A stretch of 64,000 bases of DNA from Icerya purchasi (Eukaryota; Arthropoda; Insecta; Hemiptera; Monophlebidae): NCBI GenBank assembly GCA_039619475.1, contig CM077115.1, positions 481,132,400-481,196,399 on the forward strand, in the 5' to 3' direction. This document shows positions 46,241 through 59,809 of the stretch, piece by piece. Below the pieces are notes generated by a model, which worked only from the letters and a program-made list of their open reading frames with translations, was not told where the DNA came from and ran no database searches. The stretch's first letter is position 1. Every line of letters starts with the position of its first letter. A program made the translations under genes and the position numbers.

Positions 46241-48222
46241 TTCAACGGGGTTCCTCCGTTATGATACTTTTGTAGGGCGGCGAAAAAGAAAAAAAAAATT
46301 CATGCGAACAAGACAAAGATGCCGTAGACAAAGAAGAGAAACTCGAAGAAGAGACCGAGAAAAATAAATGTAACGATGCAGTTGAGCTTTCATTAGCTGG
46401 ACTTTCATTTGGAAAAATAGCGTTACGTTAAGCAAAACAAACGAAGCTACAGCCGGAAAACTGTATAGATGCGCAGGCACAGATGGATGTCCGCTGTCAC
46501 GCTTGAACTACGTTAGAGGCTGTAAATGTACTTACAGGGCGCCTCTGTTTTTCACATAAACTAAACAGCCGTATTTCAAAATCACCCAGCGCGTACACCA
46601 CATTAAATCAAAAATGGCTTCGGGCATAAAAGCGCGCTCCTATCAAATCTCACGTCCCGAGTTTAGCTCTAATTAAATTTTTCCTATTAATACAATTTTC
46701 TGCGACAGAATGGACACAGGGGATATATTTTGTTTTTCAGCTTATCATCATAGATCTGCCAAAAACGATTGAACTAAAAATAAGCCTTTGCTGAACTAAA
46801 AACCTTAAAGGCTTGCATTTTCGTTAAATCACAAATAGTTGTTTCGTTTATGGAGGTACCCCCCGTTTTTACATCTTCTGCCGTGATTGTTCCGAAAAAA
46901 AAAAAAACGGTCGTTTTGAAATAAGGCAAAAGCCCATCAGGGAGCGGGAGGAGTAAACAGGACGGAAATAGTCAATTTGCGAATGTCTCTACAGGCGGAC
47001 AAATTACACATTCCGCTTTCAGATTCGAGAAATTCTCCGAAAATGTGTACGTGCCCCTTCAAATTTATTGGTTTGCTGAAAGCATAACGCAGCGTAATTC
47101 TCTTTACATTTTCGCAAATTGTCGACCATTTAGAGATTCGCAGAAATCATCCGGTGCGTGATAAATAGAATTAAGACGTGAACCGATTCGCATTACTCTT
47201 TTTGCAAACGGCGGGGAAACTTTTCAGATATTATATCGGACAAACATTTTCTCAATCATAATAAATGTATGAGAAAAAAAATAAAAAAAGGAACTAAATT
47301 TAAAAAAGAACTGAATTTTAAAAATAATAAAAATAACTACATTAAAAAATTACGAAAAGGTGTAAATTGCCGCGCGTTCAACGTTGCGATGAATCAGTTG
47401 TATATTCTATAGTATCTTTAATAAATATTTATAATTTTTTTTTTTTTTTTACAATATTCTTATTAAAAAAAGTACCTATAGTTTAAACTAAAACCTTAAT
47501 AAATCAACAATGAAAATAAAAAAAAAAAAAAAATTCGGTGATAAGAAGAATTAATAGGAAGTTTTCTTTGATAGACATTGGTCAAAAATCATCGAAAACT
47601 CTGCCTAAAAGTAAAAAGAAAATACCCCCTCATTCTTGAATTTTCGTTTAGGCTCGTTGATTATGAACTTCAGTAAAGGCAGCCGTGTTTTGTTTGTGTC
47701 GTTATTCCCTGTTGCTACTGAAGGCGCAGAAAATGATCACGAATATCTACAACTAGTCCGAATAAAGTTAAAAACTACGGAAACACATTAACGCGCAATG
47801 ATCACTTTTCAACCTACGGGTCTATTCGGATAATGTCGTGCAAGAATAAGGTGCATGAAAACTGAAAACCGATGTAATTTTTAACACGGAAGAAGAAGGA
47901 AAATAGTACAGAGAAGGCGCTATAAGGTCTAGTTTCGAGAATTCAGAAAACAAGAATATGACTGTAGCCAATGATACAACTACAATAAGAGGAGGAGGTA
48001 AATCATGGAAATGGCACATAATACTGTAAAGCCGAAATCGTGAAGCCTCGAATCGGAGTAGAAGGTATTGCGCATAGAAAGATAGAATCAGATGCGACGA
48101 AAAATGATTAATAATCGTGCTAGAAAATTCAGCGGAAAGCGCCATCTACCGGACGTATGCTCAAGACAGAAAATTCATCCGTTTGCGATTGATTGATTGA
48201 TATATATATATATGTATATATC
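46241..48222. other. Mixed-composition non-coding DNA
   Basis: No gene recognised. CpG content rises toward the right (46490-47160). A CTCF-like motif lies at 48139-48148 and a TAT-rich run at 48200-48222. A 107-codon frame on minus (47822-48145) has no recognisable family features. Confidence 0.45.
48139..48148 (-). promoter_or_regulatory. Candidate CTCF-type motif
   Basis: GCGCCATCTA again is the complement of TAGATGGCGC. It lies 75 bp left of the CpG-rich block, in AAAGCGCCATCTACCGG context. The evidence is a motif match only. Confidence 0.25.
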
Positions 48223-49870
48223 AATATGGGAGAATATGAGAAGGCGAGTTTTTGTCGAAGGCGCGCGGAATTGGACGGTCGCGGAAGGCCACTTTCAATT
48301 TCAACACACGGCCGTATAATTAATGAAATTCATTGGCCGGTAGTGGTGCCGGATTTAATTATGCGCTAGCAGCACTGACATTCGGAAATGTTTCGCGGAA
48401 AAGAAACGAAGCAGGGCGGTCGGTTGCGGCGACGCTATAATAATATTTAAAGAGTAACGGATGATACGGATAATATCGTCGTCGGGCATAGCGCTCCGGT
48501 TTCGAGGAAAAAGTGTTATGAGATAGGCGACGGGCGGAGGTGGAGGTGTAGGTGTTGGGGGAGGAGGAGGAGGAAGTGTGCGCGTGTGTGCTGCGGTTAA
48601 AAGTCAAATTCGGAATCGGACGAAAAAGGAGCAGAATATAAGGAGAAAGAACAACAAGCTAACTTAACGAGACAGATGACAGCGGCAAAGTTTCAGCGAA
48701 CAGCCGAGGCGGCGCGGGAGGAAGAGACAACGGCGAAATATAATAGCGACGATATAGAGGCGCACGTAAGGCAGACTTTGAAATATCAGAAACGGAAGAT
48801 GACAGCCAAGTGGCGAACTTTTTCGTCGGCGGCGGGCGCGGGGTTGCCGAAACGTCGCGGGGCGAGGATGATTCGGATGCGCGAAAAATCGGTTCTGTCT
48901 TTGTCGTTTGATGCGGCGCGGTGCGATTAATAAATTAAAAGTGGAATCGCGCGGGTTAGGTTCTGCGTGTGCGGCATATGACGGGCGAGTCGGGCGAATC
49001 GAGTCGCAGCTTTAGCGAGAGTATTCGAGAAATTTGAATCTATAACCGGGGCCAGCGGGCCGGGCTCGGCGTTGTTCCGACTAGCAGCCGAATAAATGAT
49101 GTACCGAGAGTATTAAAGGTTCTTCGGATGAAATTGATAGAAAAGACAAAGACAGGCCCCGGTTCCCGGGCGATAGATAGGAATTAATAGGAGAGCAAAA
49201 GAAGACACTAATGAATATTCATAAGGCGGCTTCCGTTAGCTCTGCGCCCCGCTCCGGCCCGGGCCGGGGCCAAAAAACCGAACGCGGGGGGAGGCCTATT
49301 TATCTCGACTGCTCTCGCTAGAAAGTATCAAAGAAGAAGCGGCTCTACGCCTTTGCCGGGCCAATATCGTATTATCTTTTATGTATAAACTGTGTTCTAT
49401 TATGGCAAACTAGTCCCGCCGTTCGCGTCTTTTTCTCTTTCGAACGGGTTTTTATCTCGGTCTTTCATCGTTTATTTATCACGGCAACGCAACGGCGATG
49501 ACGCTTCAATTATCAGCGGCCCCATCTTTATCTCTCCGTCTCCTTCTCGTTCTAGTTCTTTTCTCGCAACGAACGATATCCAGCCGCCCCCGCTGCTGCT
49601 AATACCGCCATATAGCAGCGGACCGCCGGCATATTTCGCAGGTCGGATTATCGGAGAAATTGCTTTCTTTACTTTAATTACGATTAACCGAATCATCCTC
49701 ATTGTTATTTTTCATCAGTCCCGGCCGCCCCGAACGCCCTTCTACCCGGCCCTATAATCTCTCCGACCACCACCGCACACAATAGCCCTCCGACTAATTA
49801 GCTCCTTCTCGCTCGTATATTTAATATTCCGCGAATAATCGCGCTATTTGCGCCTGCCACGCGACCGAGG
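48223..49870. promoter_or_regulatory. CpG-rich candidate regulatory block
   Basis: This is the largest CpG-rich stretch in the window. It combines GC-rich segments (48530-48560 GGA-rich, 48810-48870, 49230-49290 with CCGGCCCGGGCCGG) with AT-rich homeodomain-like motifs (AATTAATGAAATTCATTGG near 48317, ACTAATGAATATTCATAAG near 49207, GTATTATCTTTTATGTATAA near 49369). That mix resembles enhancers or promoters of developmental genes in insects. No splice-flanked exon or known protein was identified; the open frames (48676-48930 plus, 49392-49757 plus, 48359-48607 minus) overlap on both strands and lack family features. Function is inferred from composition alone. Confidence 0.35.
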
Positions 49871-52800
49871 TGTAAATTCCGATTATGACTACCTTTTTCT
49901 TTTTTTTTTTTTTTTTTTTACCTTCAACTATTTCGGAGTTCTTTAACCGTTTATTCACTACACTGCTTGCAAAATTTCATTGCCAACATGAACACAATTG
50001 CTAACTTTTTCGTTAAAAATAACTGCGAACAGTTCTTACATTAAATCGTTTTCAGAATCGACAGTGTATGGTTTGACGAAGTTGTCTCCTTGATCGACAA
50101 AAAACTGAAGGCGACAGTTGACGATCGTGACGATATCCTATCTGGAGCGCGAATGTGTGCGCTAGATTGTAAATGTTCCATGTTTGAATACTATATACTT
50201 TATCACAATGATTTCGCTTTAAATTTCGTAAGCGCGTTCAAAGCTATACAATTTACTGGAAGAAAAAAAAATGGCTTTTGAGGATACCAACTCGTTTGAT
50301 AATTGAAACATAATTGAATCCCTTTTTTTTCATTAGCCGAAATTTTAACCGATAGGAGATAATCGGCAATGCGACGTTTCGTTTCACCGCAACTAATCGA
50401 ATCTCGCTTTTGTAAGTGACCGATTCAATTTTAATTATCTGAAAAATCGATGTGATAGAAAATATTTCATAAAAAAAGCAGGAAAGCGAAAAATCTCTTC
50501 AATTACCGCTAACATTAAAAGCACTATTAAAACGAATTACTTAATAAAAATGGCGGATACATAATTAATTCGACGCGTTTATTTTTTTAACGATTTTATT
50601 TAATTTACAATTTAAATGATAATCGTTTTGAACGGAGTTCTAGATGACCGCTTCTAGATTAGCAGTTTCCGGCACATACACGAACTGAAAAAAAAATAAA
50701 TAAATAAACGGTTCAAGTTTGAAAAAATACCTCGCTGCTCAGCCAACTATGGAAAGTATATATCGAAGGTGAAAATGATATAATTCAGTGCGGCCTCCTT
50801 ATGATCAAATCGGATCAGGTATTATTATTATTCAGATGATAATTAGTCACGCACCGGAAAAGGATTTTTAACAATTTAAATTGCCCTAACCGATCTTTAT
50901 TTCGAGACTATTTTAGCAATGTCATTTTTTTCTTCCTTCGTTAATGTTCGTGATTTGGGATTGGCATTTGCTTCATTTTTTTTCTTTTTTCTTCTACGTC
51001 AGTGCTAATTTAGGGCTGAACTGTTCGGTACTTTTCTTTCCCCGGCAATGTGTGTATATAGACAGATTTCTCTCTCTAAAGCCAAGAAAATTCACGGAAT
51101 AAATATGGTCGGCAATTTTGTTAGAAATAAACGAGAAACTTGTCTCTCGTTACATCGAAATCTGCTTCGATGAAATATTGAAAAAAAATTTTTACCGTTC
51201 TGCGCGCTATATTTTAATGACAACGATATGAACATTTTCCGCGTTTATTTATAACTGAATATCGCGGCTGCAAGCTCTGCGTACGATGATGTTCGTATTT
51301 GCTATGGATACTCTAAGAAGGAAGCGCGGTTTAAAACGGGCGAAAGTATACTCCCCTATACGTAGCTGCGTGTCGGTTGCTAAACTAGCACTGTCGGGGT
51401 CCTGGCTAGTATCATTTACAATGGAACTTGATTGCGATCGCAATGCCGGTAAAGAGTCGATTAGTGCACAAGTTGTAATTCTACGTCACTACAGAAAATG
51501 GCTGGCAGTGAAAGGTGACGACACACGGCTTAGCTTGTCGATAACGCTCTTTATATATTTGACGAATTATTCGCTATCACGGTTAAATCCAAATTCAAAA
51601 GTGATCGATTTTTGGTTAGATCTCTAAAATAATTGTCCAAAATTCTTAATTGTTCACAAAAAAAAAAAAAAAAGAAAAGAAAAAGGATACTTCGGTTAAA
51701 GGAGACCAGCTGACCATTTTTCAGGTCAGGGCATGTACCGGAATATTTCAACAACAAGCTCCATTCCGATCTGCTATTTGATTTATTGTAGTTCGAAGAA
51801 AAGAAACATATACGAGATTTCGTATTGTTTTCCAATCTCTTGCCGATCAGATCAAATTAATTTTTACGGGTGCTGTACGAATTCCACAGTTGTGTCGATA
51901 AACTGTCACGCTGATGCAGTCGAACAACATAAGAATAAATTTGCGTTATTTCGAGAGAAGCTAAAAGATTTATAGGTCAAGATGTTGCATTGCAGAGTTC
52001 CATCTCAGTAGTGCCATATAACCTCTATATCGCATGCTTTACATGCGCATATGGTATTGGACATTCAGTAGAAGTAAACGGAGGTTAATTTTTCATTTCG
52101 TCCATTTGGTTGAAACGATGTTTTCCGCAAATTCCAGACAGGTTTTGTAGACACCAGTTTCTTCTTTGGCAGACGATAAAAAATCATTCACTCTATACGA
52201 ATTGGTAGGATGAACTGAAATTATTATTACCGATCACTATGCAACTCGAAGAACTTCATGTAATTTCGAAAAAGTCTTTGATATATTAAAATGGCTTCAC
52301 GATGTTTATGTACGCGCTGATTAATGCGATATACTTTCGGAATTTTAAAAGGATTGCTATTTCACTGTGAAACTTTATCATTTCCGGTTCGGTTCCGATC
52401 TCCATAACGTTCTGTGATCGAGAAACGTGTTCGGCAATAATAGTAGTGTCGGATGATTCATTCCTAAATTGATTTTTTGTGAATAATTTACAATGATTTT
52501 TAAGTTACAGTTAAATGTTTTCCATTCCCGTAATAATAAAAGTAGTAAATAGAAATCAGCTGATAATAACCATAAATATGTGTGCTGCTACTAACACGAT
52601 GGTTTGTTGATTTTTATAATTTTCGAATTATAGAATACATTTCGATTTTTGCGATTTTACATTTGCATTTATTGTTTTTTTATTTCTTTAACAACATATG
52701 GACGACCCAGAAGGCAACCGCCTTCCGTCTGTAGGTTCTCAACACAGCTATAATGTTTATTTGTAATAAAGTTTGCAATCTTTGATCGTATACAACTGAT

Positions 52801-55079
52801 ATGAATGTAAACTGTATCAATTCTCATATACGTCTTAAAATTTAAAGAATAACGAAAAAAAAAAAATATAAAAGGCAACTAATTGAGAAAAAAGGAAAGA
52901 ATTACAAAACAAACTAGTAGTTCGATTTTTTTTATACCAGACCTAATCTGTACAAAAGATGAATTTACTTAAGTTTCCGCTTGATCAACGATAGTCCTAT
53001 TTATCTATTGAAGCCGTTAAAATTATCCAGTAGCCAATTTTTAATTTCTAACACAAGCCATACTCTTTTTGTTCTTTATAATTTCAGTTGGAATTTTTTC
53101 TAATAGGTTAGTACTGAATGAATCGTTTGTTTTATCGATAAAGTTATAAATACCTTTGGGCTTCATATATGTATATGAAATTTTAGAAGAAACTCTACTT
53201 GCCCTCTTTAATTTACAATATGATAAAAGTACCTACCGGAGTCTAGTCGCCAGAAGCTACACTGCCACTCATTTGCGCCTAATGAATTTGGCTCGAGTGA
53301 CCCCGCGTGCGAAATACTAAAATTTAAAACCTTGCACCGGATTTATGTCCAAAGTTGAACAATTGCCCTTCGATTTCACCCCCAACCAAAAAAATCTCTA
53401 TTTACTTCTGTTTTTAATACCCTTAAAAAAAAAAAAAAATCCTATATGAATTTTTTCATTTCCAAGAAAAACACTAAAAATCATAGCTATCGAAATGTAT
53501 TTAATAGGACCATGCTGAATAAAAAAAAAAAAAGAGGAAAAAATGAATGTCGGTAATCGAGAAATGTTCGTAAATTCTACGCAGAAATGGCGATTTACAT
53601 AATACTCAGTTTATCTCATACGCGATCAGTAAGGAACATAATTCTCTTAAATGATCCGCATGAAGAACAAGAACATCGTCGACGCACTATTTTTGTGAAT
53701 TTACAGTCGAGTGGTTGTTCAAAAGAAGTGGTGGCATGTCATGCATAAATTCGAGAAATTGAATAGCTTCAATATTTTTGAAGGTGACATTTAGCTTACT
53801 ACCGGAAAGAATGATGGAGTATATGCAACACCGTTTTTTCATAATTTTAAAAATATCTATCACTCGATGGCTTTGCAGGTCAATCAGTTTTTTTTTAAAA
53901 ATTAGTAACGAAGATCGGAAAAGTGCTGCGTGTAATGGATACACAAGTCACCGCTCGTGTTTTTTGATAAATATCTCTTAATATAGCGATTCTTTTCATT
54001 TGAGGATATTAAGCAACATACTTAGATTTTAATACAATATGTTTGTAAAAACTAGGTTTAAGCCACATACTATTGGACTTAATGGGGAACATATAAAAAT
54101 AAAATAGAGTATTTAACTGATCTGCCAAATATTCGAACTTTTGGGGCCAAAACCGCTGTATAATTTTTTTAAATTAACTGTTTAACTTTCTTATTAAAAT
54201 CCTTACTCAACTACTGCAGTTTGCTGTTGCGGTAATAAATTAATTTTAATAAAAGGCTGGTGACAGAGTGGCTGAAAGATATGAGTGAAGAAGATGTTCT
54301 CTTAAATGTGTAGTTACGGGAGATCACTGTGTGTGTATAAATCGGCCTTTTCACAACGATGGCTGTGTGTGCTGTTTAGTTGAGTAAAACTCTTTTTGTT
54401 AAATCACGACGGACAGGTTTCAGAAAGATCGATAATCTTCAGTTTAACGTGGAGACTTACTTTTTTGTTAGACGGTGACAAACATGTTTCTTAAAAAGAA
54501 AGAAAGAATCTTTACATAAATACAATTCCAGATAGAACAAAAAATTTTTTATGAATTTCCAAGTACAGATTTAAAAGGGCATTAATAGACGGCCGAAGCG
54601 GCGGGGGGAACAGCTAGTAGACAAATAATCACGCATAAACACTCTGACAAAAATGTAACACTTTTCTTAGGTTTTTTTTTTGTCATACGATACAAACTGT
54701 TTGACAGAGATATTCCCGTCTCCTCCTAATAATTGGCTATTGGAATTTTAAACAATTGCAGTTTTTAAACTATGTGTACTCTAATGCGAAACCGACCTAA
54801 ATATCTACTATTCATATACTATCATTCGCTATAAAGCAACCTTCTGTGTGGCTGTCGCGTGATATTAAGTTTTCCTAAAAATAGATTATAATAAATGAAA
54901 CAACCTTCATGAAAATTATACGATAAATCGACTTTTATTACGAAGATATAACACAGTTTAGTTATTTTTTTGAAAACAGTTTCCAACCACTTTTCACTCC
55001 ATAAAGTAGAATTTTTTAAAACGTCTTTCTCATTCAATATTTTCGGTACACGGGCATATGGATTTTCAGATAACTGATG
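49871..55079. other. Non-coding DNA, no gene recognised
   Basis: Moderately AT-rich with scattered homopolymers (T at 49898-49919, A at 51658-51674 and 53426-53439). The 113-codon frame at 51286-51627 and others have no family features. A GC-rich patch of about 30 bp lies at 54589-54618. No tRNA or mobile element was supported. Confidence 0.5.
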
Positions 55080-55890
55080 CAAATGGTTTCGTCTGCAGCG
55101 TGATTATTATTTTATGCCAAAAACGGGGTAAACAATTAAACTTTAGGGGTTTAAAACAAATCGTGTACACTTTTGTTAAACCATATAAACTGCAAAATCA
55201 TAAGTTGATGTAATTCATTCCGCTGAAAATGTAACAGTTAATGTATTTTTTGGAAAACGGATTTTTATCCCTTTCCAGACTTCAAGTTCGAATTTTCAAA
55301 AAAAAAGCGTTCTTATTTTTGACATCATCAATATACGTATTCACATTGATAATCACGATTCGTGTTTAGATTACAGCGTGTTTTTTGGTTTTCTCAAAAA
55401 TGGGATTCTGTCATTCTTTTTCTTTAAAATTTTGAGGAAGTAAAACAATTTTGCACACTTTTACTACACCACATATGACATGCGAAATTATAAATTCGGT
55501 AAACCGATTTGCACTAAAAAATAACAGTTTTTTTTTTTTTTTTGGAAACATCTTTTAAGTAAACCCCTTTCCACCCCTTAAAGTCCGAATTTTCAAAACA
55601 GCGTTCTTATTCGACATCTTCAGTATATATATATATATATATACATTATGAATTCATTACACGCCTATTCGTTCGGACGTAGCGTGATTTTTGGTTTTCT
55701 CCAAAATCGGGATTTACCCTTTTTCCCAGCGAAAATTTTGAGGGTTTTATAAAACTTTTTCACACTTTTAGTAGACCCCATATAAGTTGTATCTTCATGT
55801 AGAATTACAATTTGATAAACCCATTTGTACCTAAAATATTACAGACTTTTTTGGAATCAGCTTTTAACCCTGACATTTTCAATAAATATT
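55080..55890 (+). repeat. Three degenerate tandem copies, unit about 280-305 bp
   Basis: Repeating landmarks in the same order appear about every 280-305 bp. The block CAGCGTG...TTTTATGCC/GGTTTTCTC begins at about 55096, 55374 and 55683. The block TTTTGGAAA/TTTTTGGAAT, then CCCTTTCCA-like sequence and GAATTTTCAAAA with GCGTTCTTATT, lies near 55246-55310 and 55534-55610. A shortened third copy ends near 55890. Copy 2/3 contains an AT run at 55627-55645. The unit has no coding frame and differs between copies by many substitutions, so it is old. Confidence 0.75.
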
Positions 55891-58800
55891 TATTATATTC
55901 ACTTCGAATATATTAACGTTATTAGTTCGTAAGCATTCGAAATAACGTGTGTAACAGACTTCAATAATAATTGTGTTTCGTTCGGGTAAAATATCGCGCT
56001 GACGCCCATTGAAACTCGTAAAAATTTCAAATGCGCTGGATTAATGTCGGTAGTTGACACGACGGAAAAAAAAAAAAAAGAAAGTGTTCTTTCAGTCACT
56101 GCGTTGCCGATCGACAACATTGAGTACCTCGAAGTAAGTGAAGGTATGCATTGAATAAAATGTTCACGGAAGATCAAAGTTTTTTAAACACTAAAAATGT
56201 GTAAAGATTAAAATGCTGTAACATACGATCTGAGTTGTAAATGTCGCTGCTTCGTTTAAGAAAATTAGTTTAAAAAAAATAAATATACGTGTGTGTACAT
56301 TTTCTGGAAAATTTACACTAGTTTCTTCTTCGGATTGTTAAGCGTATTTCTTCAAGTTTTTCATTGATACGGGCGATTATTTAGTTATCGGGAAAACCGA
56401 GCTATGCTGGGGCTAATTTCTCGCGGCAAAACATTATTGCCTCGGATGGATGTGGAAAACGTTAAAATTGCGACAGACTTACCGTTGTCTCTACTGGTGA
56501 CAGATGCGGTTCGGGAGGTACGCCGTTGTCAATTTTTTTACATCTTCACCATGCGGTGTTTCATCGGAGGAGGCGTTATAGCGGCGAAAACGAAGTTTCA
56601 GAAAATCGTCTAACAGCGTAACAGCATCAGAGGCGGCGGCGGCAGATATGCAAGGGAAAAAAAGCACGAGAAAAAGATTAAATTCTGCGCATTGGTAAAT
56701 TTAAAGATGTAAAAATGAAAACAAGAGACACATGCGCACGACTGTAATATGTAAACGATTTAGATTGTTTCGGGGGTGTGCTTGGCTGGTAAAGAGAAAT
56801 TGTGTTGATACTCTGGTCGGTAATTTGTTTGGCTTGAAGCAACGATTACGCAAAGTCAATATTCAAATAATCGCGCCTGCCAGAACAATAGCAAGCCTCC
56901 AGATCGGTCGACCGATCTGAAAAAAATTTGTCACAGCCGTCCTTAGTATGACCCGAGGGAAATGTTCCAGCCAGTCGAACTGCGCTGGAGCAGTTTCAAC
57001 TTTTCGCGCTCATTTATAATTCCGACTCTTTCTTCTCTCGTATTTCCCATTTACGTCTCTTCCCATTCCTATTCCCTGTTCCTGCTCCCTGCTATTCGCG
57101 CTCTTCCTTAATATCGCTAAAAATACAATTTTTATTTATTTTCTTTCCGCCGATTATCTTGTATTTTTCTTCGTTCTCTCTATGTTTTTTCTATTTTTCA
57201 TTTTTATTTCACAAACTGCACGTTCCGGCAAAAAATCTCCTTTCGCCTCGTTCACTCTATCCCCGAATTGATCGTCGTTCGTTTTCGCGAAAATGGATAA
57301 ATTTTTAATCAAATCCACATCGGGCTTATTCTCTGCACGACAATTTCATCATCGGAGGGGAATTATCAGATTATTGAATAGGTCGAAAGACAAAAAATTA
57401 AAATGAATATTTCAGCGTATTTTTCTTTTTTCCTTCGCCCGTGATCTCGAATAACTAGAAAATTTTTGCATGTGCCTGGGTGTAAGGGGTATTGTCGATG
57501 AACGGACAAAATATTTTTCGTACATATTTCACACACATATACCGAGCAAAGAACTTGAATAACGCGTGCTTTTGAACAAAAATATTTCATCCGGACGTAT
57601 CGTCGTTAGGTAAAAGAATATATTTTTATTAATTAGGTTACTATATATATTTTGTTAGCTTTAAATCGTAGACGTATTTCTTAATTGATAGTTGAACGAT
57701 GATTACCGGAATACTCTGCCGGTTTACTGAAATGAAAATAATTCATTGCCGCCTACATTTCCAAATATCGTTTTCTTATCAGTTACTTTTCTTGTAGTAA
57801 GTTATACCATCATAATGCTACATATCAAAAACAGAAAACTACCAAAGAAATCAACTGAAGTAGACAAAGTAAAGACGGATCTAAAGAAGAAACTACTCTA
57901 ACTTGTAATATTCTCTCCTTTTCACGGGATGATACTTTGTCCACCATTATGAATAGTTGAATTTCTGACATTAAGGATGCATGAGTTTTTTTTTTTTTTG
58001 ATAATGAATCTTAAGTTTTCTATATATACATATATATATATATATATGAGAAAAGGTACATACTCGTAGTGTGCCAAAAATGCGGTTTTGACTTCACAGC
58101 GGTTTCGGACACTTGAAAGCATGCTCTTTAACGTGAAAAATAGGTCAAACTGGTGAAAACAAATTTTCTCTTGTTGTAAATTGTAATTGTATGTTTAAAA
58201 TTACCACCTTAAAGTGCCTTTTCTCGGCGACCGTCACATACAGGTATGTACATATATTACATATATAAAAAATATTTTTAGACCGCGGTCCCTAATAAAT
58301 TTAAGGTACTATACTGTTCTCTTTAAAAGTACGTTTTAACTTTTTCGTTATAGCATTCGTAAAATGATTACTCTTAATTAAAGGTTACGTAATTTCTAAA
58401 CAAATGGTTAAATTTTTATTCATTTCACTATTGTTAAACATTATCTACAGTTATGTAGTAAATTATTACAGATTACCTTATCAGTTAAATCATTTTTATC
58501 GTATTTAAATAAAAATTGTAATTTCCGCTTGTTCGTAGCGCATACGTAGCTAAGATATTCCGTGTCCATAGTTGATTTCGAATTTTCGGACGAGACAGAC
58601 GACACGCATATCCGACATCTGGATTTCTATAATTTTTATACAACAGTCGGTTGTTTCAATTTCTTTATAAAATTTAGTATTACGAACATGACGCAAAAAC
58701 GTTACGATTTCGTACAGCATTTTCTTATTACCCATCGCCAGGGGGAGGGGCGCAATAACGGCGTACTCATGTTGAAATTTAATATTAATAGGTCAAAATT

Positions 58801-59770
58801 TAAAAAATGAAACGCTTTATCTCATTCCATGCTACCAAATTCTGTCTCACCCGCTAAGGAATTAATACGCAGTGCTGCAGAAAATAAAATCGCCCCCTCC
58901 TCCCGCCGCTATTACGGACGAGAAAAACAAAACGATCGAAAAAACAAATAAAATCACACAGCCGCGTCTGTAGTGGTGCGTAAAATTAATATAGAAATAT
59001 GTACTATTTGTAAATGCACGAACAACGCGGAACGATTAAGTAAAATTTCGTTTTAAAATCTGGAATAATAAACACGCTGCTTCTCGGTATCTTTAAGCGT
59101 ACATAAAATTACGTAGTATAAAATTTTTCTTCGCTAATATTAAACATTCGAGCTGACTAAAGAGAAAAATTCGTTTTCCTACACAAAATTTTGCGTAACC
59201 CCCGAGGGAGGAGAAAAACGTAAATAAATAAAAACAAAAATAATACACGTTCCGATAAAAACATTATCAATTTTTATACGTCTACGTATTTTTATTTATT
59301 TATTTATTCCTTTATAATAAGACAAAAGTAATTTTTCCCTTACTTCTCCGAAAAAGTATGTGTATCTCGCTTGTGTTTTTTTTCTTCTTTTTATGAACTT
59401 TTGAGTATTTAGACCGATTTTGATGATTGCCTTTGATCATAAAAAGGGCACTAGAGCCAGTACCGCGTATATCGCGCGAGAAATATTCGGTAGTCATTAA
59501 AATAAACATTAGAAAAAAAAAAGAAAAAGAAGGCAGTCTACGGAATTTTTTAGTAATAAAAAGAAAAACTAGAAATGTTAATTAGCGCAACGGATAAATA
59601 ATAAAGAAAAATTGAACATAATTACTGACCAAAAAATATGTGACATATATTTGCGAATGACTGGTTTTACAATCTTTATAAGAAATCGAACGTCCGATGT
59701 GCCGGTGATTAATTACCAAGTAGAGTCGTTAATTACATAAAGAAGTCCCCCCTTAGGGGAAGTGTTTGCT
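55891..59770. other. Non-coding DNA with CpG-rich part
   Basis: No gene recognised. From about 56380 to 57350 composition is balanced and CpG frequent, with a pyrimidine-rich stretch at 57005-57200 typical of unique regulatory or untranslated DNA. AT runs lie at 58021-58047. The 69- and 82-codon frames are unsupported. Confidence 0.45.
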
Positions 59771-59778
59771 TAATATAA

Positions 59779-59809
<31 letters not shown>

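Noticed and set aside
47822..48145. 107-codon minus frame as a gene
   Set aside because: Low-complexity Ser/Leu/Phe content and no recognisable motif.
48676..48930. 84-codon frame in the CpG-rich block as an exon
   Set aside because: Charged, unlike known families, and overlapped by open frames on other strands. CpG-rich DNA is prone to chance open frames.
49392..49757. 121-codon frame as a gene
   Set aside because: No family features; an opposite-strand frame is equally open.
51286..51627. 113-codon frame as a gene
   Set aside because: No motif recognised; composition as in flanking non-coding DNA.
55080..55890. CRISPR-like array
   Set aside because: Units are about 300 bp, diverged and without short identical repeats, in a eukaryotic genome.
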